Shown here piece by piece: positions 22,606 to 36,567 of a stretch of 64,000 nucleotides of DNA. The stretch is from Ursus arctos (taxonomy: Eukaryota; Chordata; Mammalia; Carnivora; Ursidae). The stretch's first letter is position 1. Every line of letters starts with the position of its first letter. The notes under the pieces are model-generated. The model made no database searches, was not told the DNA's origin, and worked only from the letters and a program-made list of their open reading frames with translations. Both the position numbers and the translations under genes were made by a program. The DNA lies in assembly GCF_023065955.2 (NCBI RefSeq), contig NW_026622763.1, positions 80,767,299 to 80,831,298 on the forward strand, in the 5' to 3' direction.

Positions 22606-25269
22606 AAGACTGAATGGAGGGTCCAGAATAATGCTTGTTACCAGATGCATAAGACGGATAATCTAAAGAAGTGGGAAGTTGAAAATGAGTTAATGTCGTA
22701 AGGAAAGGGACACTGAATTAAAATGGTCTTTTTATTTCATTTGGCCATTGTTTTGTGATCGCTCCCCAATTGTTTTCCTATTGCTAGACAGGTAATTTAG
22801 ATGATCTTATTCAATAAACCAAAAGCCTTTCTATTGTCTTTTTAAATTTAATATTAAGTTGGTGTCTCTCTTATTAGGCGGTTGATAAAATATTTCCATA
22901 GGGATTCTGGATTTTGTTAGCTCTTATTTCAAAATACCGCAGTCGGCTTGGGAAACACACACTACAACTCTGAACTCATTTCAGTAGTGTGTTTATCTCT
23001 GCAGTGGGTACCGATCTCAGGTGTGCAAGAAATAGTCCAAAAAAAATGCAATTTTGAGACATTTATGTTGAAGTCACCACAGGCAGTTCAGAGGTCTTTG
23101 TTCACGGCCCCCATCGGTTTATGCAGTTTTAAGTGTTTCATAAACAAATGAAATAGAATGTAAGCATTATCTTTTTGTATAGCATTATTATTTTTATAAA
23201 AAATAAATTGAATCCTTTGCACTCAAAAAAAAAGAAAAAAGAAAAACGCCATTGCAAGAGTACTTAATTGGGTGTGACAATTGTAGAAGGTTGGGGGAAG
23301 TCTTAAATGTTAATCATAATATTGCTCTCAGTTTTAGAAATGTCTTTTAAGTTCTTGTTCTATTTTAGAGGACCGAAGTGAAAATTCGTTGATGGTAAAT
23401 TATGATGTGGTTTATGAAAATATGAAAAAAATATGACTTGGAACTCTAGCTGTCCTAGCCACAAAAAGCCTCAGGGAAACCAAAAAGCTTAACTTGACCT
23501 TAAATCAAATATACATTCATTTGTGTATCTTAGGTTAGACAAAATATTGATGATGTGTGTCTGTGTTTTTAAAATCCTCTTACTAATTTTTAAATAGTTA
23601 ACTCACCGACAGCTAGCTCTTATCTTGTCAGATAAGAGGGCTTTTGTCTTACACGGGTAAAATGCTGTGCAATATTAAAGATTGTGTTTTGGAATCATAT
23701 ATAATATATAGAGGTGCTCATCACATATGGTTAAGTGAGAGAGGAAGCTATAGAGTAGACTGTGCAGGACCATTCCATTTTTGTAAAAACATGTTTAGAA
23801 CAAAGAATATATGATGAATATTAATGGTGGGTAGTGGGATTATGACTGATTTTTATGCTCTTCGTTTTTTTAATTGTACCATAATAAAAATTTTCGTGAC
23901 AAAAATTAATAAAAGTAATTTTTTAAAGAAAAAAATTAATGTGTGTTTTCCTAATTTGCAAGCATAAATGAGACTAAGTCTTTGCTCTAATACTGATCCT
24001 TTGAATTTGGATATTTTGGATATTAACTGATTCTCCAGTAGTCTGGAAAATGGTGCTGAATATTTTAACTTACCCTGTGAAAAGGTCCTTTGAAGAGGGA
24101 AGAACCATTGTCCCAGAATTTTCTTAAATTCTGTTCCAAAATTTTCTTAAGGCTCTCTGCACATACTGCTTTTCAGAAGAATATCGACACTGCCTAAATA
24201 TGTAGTCTAAATTCTCAAGTTTTCTTTTAAATACAATCATGTTGAAACTGAATCTACTTTTCTTGCTTTTTTGCCCCTTAAATTTTTAAGTGAAATCAGC
24301 TCCAGCTGAACTTGTCAGTTTACTATCTCTAAATGTACCTTCGCTTTCTTGCTTTTGTGCTTTTCTTCTTTGTTACTTGGAATATTTTTTCCTGATCTTT
24401 GTTTAAGCAAATCCTACCCATTTTCCAATGTCCGGTTGAAAAACCATATCCACTGTGACATTTCGCCACTTATTATTTGTGCATTTCTCAGATACTGCCT
24501 GGTATTTTTCATTCATTTCCTAATGCCATTTAAAACTTCTTGAGAGCAAGAAGGCTTGTCTCTTTCTATCCGTTAAAGCTTCTAGCTTGGAACTCTGCAC
24601 AGGGTAGGTGCTAAATATTTATTCTTTGATAATACAATGCTGTCACCAGCTCTTTTGAATCCAAGTGTTGGAATTTTTAGTTAACCAATGATTCTGAGTA
24701 AGGGACAACACACTGCCAACAATAATGTGGAAGAATAAGAAAAACTGATATTTGGCTTAATTGTCAATTGATAGAGATAGATGATAAAGAATTGTCAGGG
24801 TTTTTCATTGAAACTAACACAGGAGCAGAGTTGTGTAGTTAGTTCAGGACCCAAAGTTAATTTCATGTAAATATTTCTTTCAAACATTTCCCCCGAACAT
24901 TTCTCATAGGGGGTTAGAGCATCTTTGTTCTTAACCTTACCAGAGACCCAGTTCATTCTTTTGCAGCAGCTTGTTCCCGGAACCCAGAGATGTGAAATGC
25001 ATGATGGTGGGTTATACGGGGGGGGGGGGGGGGGGGGGGGGGGGGCGCGTCACGGTTACTCTGCTCCAGAGCATCTTAGCAGGTCATGTGGGATTCAGTG
25101 AGTCATAGTATGTAAAGTGCTTTGTGTTCAAAAGTTAATCTCTTTTTCTACCTTCGAAACATAATTGTGCTATTTTTCAGGCTTATCTATGACTTGGGGG
25201 TACTTACTTGGCCAATGGTAGATACTTAGGGGGCTTATCTTTTTTTTTTTTAATTGCTTTAATTTACAG
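22606..25269. other. ZDBF2 intron 1, second part
   Basis: Mostly unclassified AT-rich sequence. An L2/MIR-like tail lies at about 24,545-24,625 ('gcacagggtaggtgctaaat') and an undetermined old repeat at about 23,700-23,930. A 28-bp G homopolymer lies at 25,018. Confidence 0.5.
25018..25045 (+). repeat. G28 homopolymer
   Basis: Twenty-eight consecutive G after 'gttatac', followed by 'cgcgtcac'. It lies 225 bp upstream of candidate exon 2. The exact length is unreliable in any sequencing technology. Confidence 0.9.
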
Positions 25270-25322
25270 ATGTTTGCCAGGACTAATACAGCTGATGTAA
25301 TACCTGCTCTTTCCTGCTCAAG
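25270..25322 (+). other. ZDBF2: Probable ZDBF2 non-coding exon 2 (53 nt)
   Basis: Bounded by a T-rich tract ending in TTTACAG and by a donor CAAG/GTAGGT. It begins exactly with an ATG that opens a uORF; if spliced to the candidate exon at 26059 that frame runs 22 codons and stops at TGA inside exon 3, well before the main ATG. Supported by splice signals only, without transcript evidence. Confidence 0.55.
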
Positions 25323-25489
25323 GTAGGTGATTTGTTACTTTATGAAAATACCCTGTACCGGTAGAATTCAGAATTGGTATTAAAAGACCCATTCGGTCAT
25401 GAAAAGTAATATAATCCCAGACCCCAAAGAAATGATCCCTTTAATAAGTAAGAACTTTATTACTACATAAAAAATGACGACTTATGTAC

Positions 25490-25640
25490 TTGCTTCAGCC
25501 TATCTCAGAACCACCTTAGAGCATTTTAAATATGCGTAATGTGCATGTGCCAGGCGATTTTGATTCAGTAGGTTTTTCAGGTGGGGTTCCTAGCATGCAA
25601 AGTTTTAAAAATGCCCATCCGGTGCTTCTGAGTCATTGTA
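25490..25640. mobile_element. MER5-like hAT DNA transposon remnant
   Basis: 'tctcagaaccaccttagagc', 'gattttgattcagtaggt' and the outward 'gttttaaaaatgcccatcc' match the MER5/Charlie pattern. The ends are approximate. Confidence 0.6.
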
Positions 25641-26058
25641 GCTCATTGGCATAATGGCATGTATGTGACATGAGATGATAGAAATGTTTTAGAAATGTCA
25701 TATAGTAATGCGGAATGGGAATGGGAAATAAAAATGGGAAATGAAGGCTGTAAGTGTTGCAGATCAGAAAAAAAAGGAGTTCAATTTTGTGTGTGATATT
25801 AGACTCATACTTTAATTTTGCCTTTCGCTCAATGATTGTTTTAAGTATATTTTGAATAAAGCACTAAAAAGTTTGTTACTTTATGATTTTCAAAGTTCAG
25901 GTGTAAGTGCTAGGGTTCTCTCAGCCTGAAAACTGCCATATCTATAAATACAACTAAAGCTTGTTTCATTTTGTTGCTTCAGGTTAATAAATGAAGTAAA
26001 ATAATGGAAAAAAGACCAAATTTTAAGGAAGTCAATTTTTATATATTCTCTATTTCAG

Positions 26059-26136
26059 AGGCTGGTTTAATTGATTTATTTTCCCTGTAAGCGTGGAAGT
26101 CAGAAAGTCAGAGTTTCTCATAATTAGGCGTAACAG
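26059..26136 (+). other. ZDBF2: Probable ZDBF2 non-coding exon 3 (78 nt)
   Basis: Acceptor TATTCTCTATTTCAG/AGG and a consensus donor CAG/GTAAGTG. No ATG lies within it. It sits between the promoter and the start-codon exon. As with exon 2, the call rests on paired splice signals. Confidence 0.6.
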
Positions 26137-26474
26137 GTAAGTGAATGTTATGGTAGCATTTTGATTTAATAAAGCTCTTCTGTTTTCATTGATTTTTAAG
26201 GCTGTGATTTCATTTTTAAAGGTTGATTTTAATGAGTAAACTTTTTGTGTTGCAGGATCATCTTATCCGAAATACTCAACACATTATAGGATCATTCTGT
26301 TACATATTCTCCAACAGACAAGAATGTTTAAAATAATTAGAATTAAAACTTGATGAATTTATTTCTTACAATTCTGTTTTCACTTTAACAAAACACAGCC
26401 AAAAAACTGAAATTGTATTTATTACTTAAAATAATCATTAATTGTAAACACTTTGTGTCACTGAGTAAATTGGC

Positions 26475-26600
26475 TGTGTATCAAAATTACTTGGGGAATT
26501 AAAAAAATTCTGAATTCTAGGCTTTGTCTCAGCCCTACTAAGTCAGAATTTTGGGGAATGATTTTGATACTTAGCCTGGCTTGTGAACCACTGCAGTATG
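26475..26600. mobile_element. MER5-like hAT DNA transposon remnant
   Basis: 'tatcaaaattacttggggaa', 'cctactaagtcagaatttt', 'gattttgatac' and 'gtgaaccactgcagt' give the inverted-end layout of MER5-type elements. Confidence 0.7.
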
Positions 26601-26870
26601 TAATGTTGAAGGGTTATCGTTTTAAGGGGTAGGACCTTGGAAACTTTTATTTGTAGAGAAGTCTCATTTCATCGATTGGGAAAAATTCCTTGTATTTAAT
26701 TTGGATTATGTGGTTGTCAGAAGAGAAGTGTCTTGTGTTTCAGACACGAATTATTTGTTATTTTGATTTTTAGCAACTCTGTCAGATAATTTATTTTAAA
26801 ATCTGCCCCTTTGTGGATTAAACGGAAAGTACACGCATATTCTCATGACAGAATTAGACGTTAGGTGTAA

Positions 26871-26960
26871 CAGGGAGTCTGCTTTGCAGACTCCCCTGCT
26901 TGTGCTCGCGCTCTCTCTCTGTCAAATAAATAAATCTTTAAAAAAAAAGAGAGAGAGAGA
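26871..26960 (+). mobile_element. CAN-SINE, 5'-truncated
   Basis: Only the 3' half is present: 'gggagtctgctttgcagac', CT-rich run, 'caaataaataaatcttt' and an A/AG tail. It lies in the intron about 200 bp before the start-codon exon. Confidence 0.85.
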
Positions 26961-27157
26961 GAAGAAGATGCGCAGCCTTCCTATCTACTCCAGGGTTACT
27001 GATGTATTCAGTAGCTCACGGCAGCCTTATGGAATTTCATAATTATTAGGAATAAGAGTGGGTCGGACTCAGGAATGCATTTCTGTTCTCTGATATTATC
27101 AGTTTTGCTCATGGTAGTAAGGAATGATTGTGTTTTTGCCATTTCTCTCCTTTTCAG

Positions 27158-27260
27158 TGTGAGTATTCCGGGACAGTAGCCGCTTGACCGGTTGTTCACC
27201 ATGCAGAGCAGACAAGGGTACTGCAGCTATTGCTGCGTGCGCTATAACAGCCTGGAACAG
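27158..27260 (+). CDS. ZDBF2: ZDBF2 exon 4: start codon and first half of the zinc finger
   Basis: The acceptor is CTCTCCTTTTCAG at 27157 and the donor is GAACAG/GTGAGC at 27260. The 5' 43 nt are leader; coding starts at 27201 with [20 protein letters not shown]. This carries the two zinc-binding cysteines (C8, C11) of the DBF4-type finger and ends in phase 0, immediately before the first zinc-binding histidine. It matches the known ZDBF2 N-terminus. Confidence 0.95.
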
Positions 27261-30200
27261 GTGAGCGCGCCCTGCTGATGGGCTTCTACCTCAGAAGACC
27301 TCATTTGTTTAATACCTTCAATTCATTTATTCATCCACTGAGCAGATCATGTTGTGAATCTTCTAGTTGGTAGACACTGTTCAGGGTTGCCAGGATATGA
27401 CTATCAACAGATCCAGTCCCCTTTTTCATGAAGCTTACTTTGTTGTGTGGTAAGACAGAAAATAAATAGTTATATAAACGTGGGTACAGAATATGTCAGA
27501 TTGGGATAAATGTTATGAGGAAAATAGAAGAGAGTGCAGTTTTAGCAGGGGTGGCCAGGCGAGGTGAAGGAAGTGACATTTGAGTTGAGATTTGAATGAA
27601 GTGTGGGATGCAGGCATGCCTATCTCTGGGGGAAGAATTTCTAGGTAGAGGGGAGAGAGAACAAAGACAGAGACCCCAAGGTAGACGGTGGGTAGGGTGC
27701 TAACCCGAAGCCAGCAGCCAACCGACCACGGTGCTGGTCAGGTGGAGGGCGGGTGTTGAGAGGTGAAGAATTCAGAGGATTAGATTCTAGAAGACATTAC
27801 AGAATAAGGGAAGGACTTTGAAGTGTATGCTTTCACGCACAAATCTTTTACGTTTTGCTGTAGTTAAATGTAGCTTTTCCCCCCTCCTATTGTTGCTTGT
27901 GTTTTTGGTGTCATAAAAGATTGCCTAATCTGAGGTCATGAAGATTAATGCCTTGTATTTTCCTCTAAGAATTTTATAGTTTTTGTTCTTACATTTAGGT
28001 CTTTGGTTCCTTTTCGGGGAATTTTTTTTTATATATGTTGTGATTTTAATTGCCTCCTAGAAGCCCTGTCTCCAATGACAGTCACATTGGGAGTTAAAAC
28101 TTCAACATATGAATTTGGGCAGGTTGGAGGGGCGGGGGGATTCAATTCAGTCTTGAGCAATTATATTGATTTGAGTTTTAGCTGTTAAACCAATTTTGCA
28201 TCCCTGGGCTAAATCCCAGTTGGTCATGGTGTTTAATCCTTCTGTATGTTGCTGGATTTGGTTTGCCGGCATTTTGTGGAGGATTTTTACATCTGTATTC
28301 ATAAGGGATATTGTCTGTAGCTTTCTTTTCTTGGGAGTCTTTGGTTTTGGTATTGAGGTTTCACAGAATGAATTGAGTGGTGCTCCTTTCTTTTCTTTTT
28401 GTTGGAAGGGTTCGTAAAGCATTGTATATGGACATTTTGAAATAAGTATTCATGGTAATAGTAGCTGTAGTCTTCTGACCGGGATTATTAACTTGGAAGA
28501 GTCTCAAGGTTTTCTTCAGGGTCTAAGCTGAGGAATTGTGTCATAGGTGAAGTAGTAATATAACAAAGCTCTGGTCCTCTTAGTGCTAAACTGTTTTATC
28601 TGATAAACTGTTTTAGGTGATATCAAAGACAAGTTGTAATAAGTAAAAGTTCAGCTGTTCAGTGGCATTTGTTTTGTTTAATTGTCAACAGTCATCATTT
28701 AAATTCATACTAAGGCAAAGTTTCTATTGTGATTTCCACATCTCTGCCTTTTTACAAAAAAAATACTTTCTGATGCTGGTTATAAACAAGAGGCAGCAGG
28801 TGATAAATCTCAAAGCTTTCTTTAGTGTTTCTGTCGCGATTGATAAATTATAGCATCACTTGACTGGAATATTATTTGTTGAACTTTTGATATTAATAAA
28901 ACCTACTAAATCTTTAAGTACAAGCTCTATTCAGTAATCATTCAGTCTAACTTTTTTCTTAAGGTTTAAAATAATTTTTCGATCTTTGGATACTCAAGCA
29001 TTAGACAAAAAAGACTGTTGATGATAGTCGAAGTAATTTGTGCTAAGTATAAAGGCTTAAATAAATAAGAAAATGGGTAAATTTCATGGCTTTGGAGAAC
29101 TTTTAAGGCAGTGGAGAAATATAGGGCCCAGATCTAGGTGAATGTTTAACAGAAACAATGGAAACCAAAAGATAGACTACAGCTACCCTCTTAGAATTCT
29201 GTGCTTAAGAAATACTTCCTTGAAAAAAAAGGTGAAATAGAAATATTTTCAGAAAACAAAAATTAAGGGAATTTGTCGGCAGCAGACCCTTTACTGAAGG
29301 AAATCCTAGAAAGAGTTCTTCAGATAGAAGGAAAATGATTCCAGTTGGAAGCTCAGAGAGAGATGGGAAGGCATGAAGATCAATGGAAAGGTGGTAGGTG
29401 ATTTAAATGAATAGTATCTTGTAGGAGCGATTGACAACAATGGCATGGAAACTGGAAAGAGTAAATCAAGTTAAGTCCTTGCTCAAGAAGAGAGTAAAAG
29501 TAACAAGTAATTTTAGATCTTGGTAGGTCAGTGCTGCTTGTTATAATCTGTTACCACTAATAGACTAGAAAAAGAGCCTAGCTTATAACTAACTGCCAAG
29601 TTAACAGAAAGGGAAAACTTGGAATAATAAAAAGCAATCCACAAGAAGGCAAGAAAGAAGAGAAATAGGGACATCGGATAGGCAAGAATAATAAAAAACA
29701 GTTTAAAAATAAAAACAAAGATTAAATCCAAATATGCCCGTAGAATATTAAGTGAAAATAGACTTGGTGCTTGAATTAAAAACTACATTTAATATTTTAT
29801 TGGAGATTGTAGCCAGGGAAATAAGGAAAGGAAAAGAAATTAAAACGACAAAGATTAGATAAAAAGAAACAAAACTGTTATTTGTACACAGTGTGATTGT
29901 GGACATAGAAAATCCTAAAGATATCTAGGTAAACTGTTAAAATTGATAAGTGAGTTTATTTTTAAATTTTTTTTGGTAAGTGAGTTTAAAAAGCTTCTTG
30001 GGCCACATAAAAAGAAATTGTATTTTTATATCCAACGCCACACAGAAAATGAGATTTTAAAAAGATGCTTATTACAATAGCATCAAAGAAAATCAACTCT
30101 TCAGGAATAAATATAACAAAATATGTATAAGTCTTTTATATAGAAAAGTATAAACATAAAGAGAAATTTAAGAAAAATTAAATAATTGGTGTGATATACC

Positions 30201-33200
30201 GTGTTCATGGATTGAGAAAATCAGTATTATAAACATGTCATTTCTCCCCAAACGTATATATTGATTCAGTGAAATTCCAAACAAAATTCCAGAAAAATTC
30301 TGTGTTTAATGAAAATTAAGCCAATTCTAAAAATATGTATGTATATGCAAAAGGCTAAGAAGAACCAGGATAATTTTGAAGAAGAACAAACTCAGAAGTA
30401 ATAAATATCCAAATTTACTACTAAACTACAGTCTTTAAGACAATGGTTCAAAGTTAGAAAGATTATGGAAATAAACCAGGAACTCCAGAAACAGACATGT
30501 GGATATTTGATTTATGACAAATGTGTTGCTAAAGAATGGTGAGGACAGGAATTTCTCTGTAAATGGTACTCAGTCAATTGGCTATCCATATGGAGAAAAA
30601 GAAATGAAACTCTTATTACTAAATCATCCTGGATACAAAAGTCAGTTCCAAGTAGATGGTAGATGTAAATATTGTAGGTAAAACAATAAAGCTTCTAGAA
30701 ATCAATAGAAAATCTCCATGATTTTGAGGTAGGGAGAGATTTCTTAAACTGGTAACAGAAAGCACCGACAAAGAAAAAAAGTTGGTAAATTGGAATGATT
30801 AAGAAAGTGGAAAAGTGCCCTGTAACTATTCCTGGGAAAGCTATGGATTTACGTGTGTGTGCCTCATGCGTACGCACACACACAAACACAAAATAAACTT
30901 GCTGAACACCCCACCCAAAAGAAAAGAAAGTGAAAAGGTAAGCCAGAGAATGATACTTGAAACACATGTAATTGAACAAAGAGCTCATGTCCAGAATAAA
31001 TAATTTCTGCAATTCATTAAAAAAAAAAAAAAAAGAACATGCACTTGAAAAACAGGAAGAGACTTGGACACACTGTAAAAGAAGATATCCAGGTGGCCAG
31101 AAAAATGAAAAGCTATCACAAGAATTGCAAATTAAAGCAACAGTGATCTAACATGAACCCCCCTCTTTAGGAGCTAAAATTAAGAGACTGACAATGGCAA
31201 GTGTTGGTGAGGAGAGAGAGGAATGGAAACTATGCTACATTGCTGGGGAGGGTACAAATCGGTACAGCCACTTTGGAAGACTAGTCAACAGAGGGTACTA
31301 AAGCTGAGCACGTGCAAACCTCACGACCCAGAAGTTCCACCTTGAGTAATATGCTCCACACAAACGCATGCACGTGGGTGCCAAAAGTCACATATGAGAA
31401 GGTATTTCGCAGCCTAATTTGTAACAGCTGTGAGCTGCGAATGACACAAATGTCCATCAAGAATGGAATGAATAAATAATATATGGTATATTCATATGAT
31501 GGGATACTATACAGAAATTAAAACGAATGGACTATAGCTAATATGGTCAGGTATTACAGATGTGGAGTGAAAGAAGATGAATGTAAGAGTATATACATTG
31601 TAGGACTACACTTATATGAACTTAGAAACTTTCATACCTAGTCTATATTGTTAAAATCTAGATAAGAGTTAATTTGGGAGAAGAGGAAAGGAATATTAGA
31701 TTGATACGGGATATTAGAGGGTTTCTGAGTGCTCATTAGTTTTTCATGGATAGACGGTTGTAGACGTGTTTATTTTGTGATAATTTATTGAGCTATACAT
31801 TTGTGCACTTTATGTAAATGTCAATTCAGAAAATTTAAAGAAGCTGACACTTTCTGGTATGTATAGTGTGGTGTTTTCTGTGGCTTGTATCAGTGCAAAA
31901 GTTGTCCGTTCATGTTGCCTTTGTAAAATTTTTACTGAGGCAGAGAGAGGATGAGGTTGGATATTAATTGAACCTTTGTTTCCTTGAACATTTGTTTCCT
32001 TCATGAACCAGGCAGGCTAGGGAACTGGACAGTAGGGAGCTTTGAGGCCAGAGGACCTTGGGACTGTCATAATTTAGATTGTTACTGGGGCTAAGACAGC
32101 AGCAGAGTAGACCCCTGAAGTCAACGTGGAAGGAGAGAATTCCAGGGGTTGTTATAGTGGGAACGTGGTTTAAGTTCTTTTGGCATCTTAACTATGATAT
32201 TTACAATATGACTTTCCCTAGGTATTGTTAAATGAAAACATGCTATTAAATTGTTGTAAATAACTCATGATTTTGGTCTGTTTTCTTCCATTGATTTGTC
32301 TGTTTATTTTATTTTAGTTTAGTTTAGTTTGTACATTTTAAAACCACAGTTTCAGGTAAAAGCATACGTGTGATTTTTGCATCCCCCATTTTTCTCTCAA
32401 TACCTAACATTTCTCCATGTTATGTAAAATTTTTCGTATTATTTTAGACAGCTGCATAGTATTACATCTTAGGTCATGTTATAGATTTTACCATTAGACA
32501 CTTTGGAGATTTCCAGTTTTTGTTGTTGTTGTTAAGCTGTGATAAGCATCGTTTTTTTTGCATAAATCATCCACATTTAAGAGGATTTCCTTAGGAGAGA
32601 TTTGGAGAAATGTAATTACTATATCCAAGGGAAAGATACTTCTGTGGTTTTTAGATACACATTTTAGAATTGCTTTGCAGAAAGGCTCTATCAATTTATA
32701 CTTCTACCAGCAGTATCTATATGAATCCATTTGTGAAACTCTCACTCTTAGTGAGTATTACCTGTTTAAAACTATTTAGTGTATTTTTTCTCTTTAATAG
32801 CATATGTCCAGTGCTCAGCACAGATACTTGACCACACAGAATCGACAGCGGATGGGCACCACTAGCCTGATGGAGCGTTTCTTGCAGGACGTGCTCCGGC
32901 ACCACCCGTATCATTCTCAAGAAAGCAGGTAAAGAGGTTGAGTGGAATTCTGTTAGGACAGAGTTATTGTATGTTACAGTCGATGTTTGTGTGGACTTTC
33001 TAGTACTTCTTAAATGAGTCTTTTCATTAAGGAATGTAAAGTGAAATTTTATAGTAACTTCTCTTTGCTGTTACTTAAAAATCTTTTCTAGCTTAAATAA
33101 GAAATTTTACTATAAAAGATATGGATCACGCCAGGCTTTTTTCTAAATAAAAGTCTTAGGTCAATAAATAGTTATACATCATTAAGGTGTTCTATTAAAT

Positions 33201-36200
33201 ATGCCGTAAGATTCAGCAGGGGAAGATGCTGGGGGAAAATGGGAACGGACAAGCTGGTGACTGCCGCAGAGTAAGTAAAAACCAAGTCAGTTCCACCTTC
33301 TCTGAATTATTCGCCGACTGGGTAGAAGAGATATCAATTACAATTGGCTTTTTAATGATCTGTCAGTGTCTTGATAGCTTTCTCTTGTATCAATGTTTTG
33401 GTTATTTTAATAAAAATAAATATTTGATAACATTTAAGAGTTAATGTCCTGTGTCAAGGAAAACGTTGCTAGAAGATTAGATTAAGTACTGTGTGCAGGT
33501 TTGCAGCTATAGCTTATGAGATAAAGCAAAACAGATTATTAGGATATCTGCACGGAATGGTTGAGATAAGCACAGGCAGTGGAAAAAGGATAAACTTCTT
33601 GAATGCTTTGCTGTTGCAAGTCGCAACCCAGAATTTAGCAAATGGGGAAAAAGTTTAAAAAATAAATGCTCTTTCTTAGCTGTTGGAAAGATAGACTATT
33701 TTGGGGTCAGTATAAAATTCCAGTTTATTGCTTTTATAAGCAATGCTTCACCAGACATATTTGTACATGCAGCTGTTTCTGTGGTATAGAGTCCTCAAAC
33801 TTGAACTTCCGGGCCAAAGTTTCTGGGGCTTAAAAAATATTTTTTATTTTTTAACCTGAATTTCATTTTGGAATAATTTCAGGTTTACAAAAAAGTCGCA
33901 AAACTGGTACAAGGAATTCCTATATCACTTTCCCCTGACTTCTTCAGATGTTAAATCTAAAATAATGACAGTACAATGGCCAAATCCATGAAATTACATG
34001 GATGCCATACTGTTCATAGGCCTTATTCAGATTTTGTCCGTTGTCTTACTAATACCCTTTTGCTGGGACCAGGGTTCAGTCCAGATTCACACGTGGCATT
34101 TCATTGCCCCATCTCCTCAGACGCCCTTAATCAGGAACAGTTCCTCAGTCTTTGCTTTCAAACCTTGGACACTGCTGGCCAGTTATTTTGTAGGATCTCC
34201 ACAAATTGGAGTATGCCTGACATTTTCTCATGATTAAACTTAGATTATGCATTTGGAACAAGAATAAATTAAAATTGATGTTGTGCCCTTCTCAGTGTAT
34301 TAAAGAGACCCATGATGTTGCCATGTCTCCTGGCTGGTGATGTGAACTTGGATCACTTAGTTAAGGTGGCTTCTCTACTATAATGTTACTCTTTTCCCCG
34401 TTATAATTAATAAGACTTGCGGAGAAGTACTTTGAGGCTATGTAAATAAATACCGTTTCTCATCTTATTTCCACCCACTTATCGTGTTAATTGATGATTC
34501 TTCCCTGAAACAGTTATTATGTATATTAATTAGCCTTCATAAAGAAGAGCTTTCTTGTTCCCTCACTTATTCGAGTATCTATTTATACCATTATAAACTC
34601 ATGGCTGTGTCTTCTGTGGGTTTTAATCCTTCACTGTTACTTATTTTGTTGCTCAAGTTGTGTGTGGAACTTTAAAGTTCTTGAGAGGCTTCCTAGAAGG
34701 CTATGCCAATTTATATACAATTTATATAACATACATACACACCAGTAGTCTGTGAGCCTGCTCATTTTCTGTCGCTCTTGCTAACACTGGGATTAGCAAC
34801 TTCTTTTTATCCCCCATAACGTAATAGGCCAAAAAAGGGTATCCCTTCATTAGCCTTTATTTACTTAAGAGTAAAAGAGAACATGTCTTTATATAGGTTT
34901 ATTAGCCATATGTTTATCTTATGGATTGTAGACGTCTGGTTTTCTATTGAATTGTTTATATATTTTGGATTTGTATGCAATATTTATAGAAAATAAATAT
35001 ATTTTATTTGTATTTTAAGTATGTTATAATTATTTTCCAGGCACCTGTCATGTGTCTTTCATCTGTGTGTATTGTCTTTTACTGTATAGAAATTAAACAT
35101 TTTGACATAATTAGGTGTAAGGGGAATTTTCCTTTATGGCTTCTTTCATGTCTTTTTCTTCATGTCCTTATTTCTGCTTTTAAATGTTTTTAATCTTCCT
35201 GGAATTTGTTATCATGTGTGGTGTGAGGTAGGACTTCTAATTTTTTGTTGTTGTTGTAAACTTATAGTAATTATCTCCGCTGATATAAAATGTCACCTGT
35301 AAGGGCGCCTGGCTGGCTCAGTGGGTGGAGCATGCGACTCTTGATCTCCTGGGTGTGTGTTTGAGCCCCACGTTGGGTGTGGGGATTACTTTAAAAACAA
35401 AAAAATGTCACCTGTAACAGAAACTGAATTCCTCTATTTGCATATCTGTATCTGTATTCCCATCAGTATATCTGATTTTGAATTCCATTTTCTTACCTTG
35501 AGTTTTTTTAATCCCATGCTAACACATTATTTATGTTTATAAGCATTCTAAATTATAGAGTATATTTTAAAAAATTTCTTCTCTCCCCCCTTATCTAGAC
35601 ATTGTAGGTTTTTCTATTATTTTAGCCTTCCTGAAAATCAGCTCTTGCTTTATTTTTGTTTTCTATTTATTGGTTTTTCTTTTTCCTAACTAGTTTCCTC
35701 AAATTTCCTGGGTGGGGGGGGATTTGATTACTTTCTTCCTGAATTAAGTGCTCATTTAGTTAATTTGTATCTACTAATTCTTTTTTTGGTGGAAGACGTA
35801 AAAGTGTGAGGTTTCCATTTTGATCACATATCATAGATTTGGTATGTTGTTTTTAATTTTTTTTATAGATTTCAAAAATTTAGCACAAGAATTATATAGA
35901 AGAGAGTTTTTAATCTTTAATGGTTAGATTTTAAGAGGGCTTTTTTGTTGTGAAATTAGTTTAAAATGAGTAGAAATATAGATTGTGATTTAGTTGTTAA
36001 TTTGAACCACACGCAAATACAGATGCAAATCAAACCATCTAGATGGTGATTCCTACCTTTTTTGGGATTTTGCCTAATTGTTTTATTTTATGATTCTGCT
36101 TTACTTCCTTTTCTTTGCCAAACATTGCAGGATTAATTTTATTTTGAGAATGTTGTGTTCGTCATTAAGACAAATAAATGGAGATGATCTTCTAGGGTTC

Positions 36201-36528
36201 TGAAAAACTAGGGTAAAGTGGTAATTGTACTGCAGTTTTATTGATAAGAATTCAGAAGAGTGAAACATTCTGGAATTTTTTTTGTCCTATCATATTATTC
36301 TGGTATCTGGGTTAACTTTTTAATTTTACAAATACCAAAAAATGTTCTTTTAGTGTTAATTATGATAAATTTTTATGGGAAATAAATAATGATACTTCTG
36401 ACATGTTAAAAAATAGTTGCACGTGGCTAATGCGTTATACATTTCTCTTACATGATTGAAGCATCTCTCAAATTGAAAAATATTTAATAAAGGTCTTTTA
36501 GGTGTTAATCTGTTTTTTAAAAACTCAT

Positions 36529-36567
<39 letters not shown>

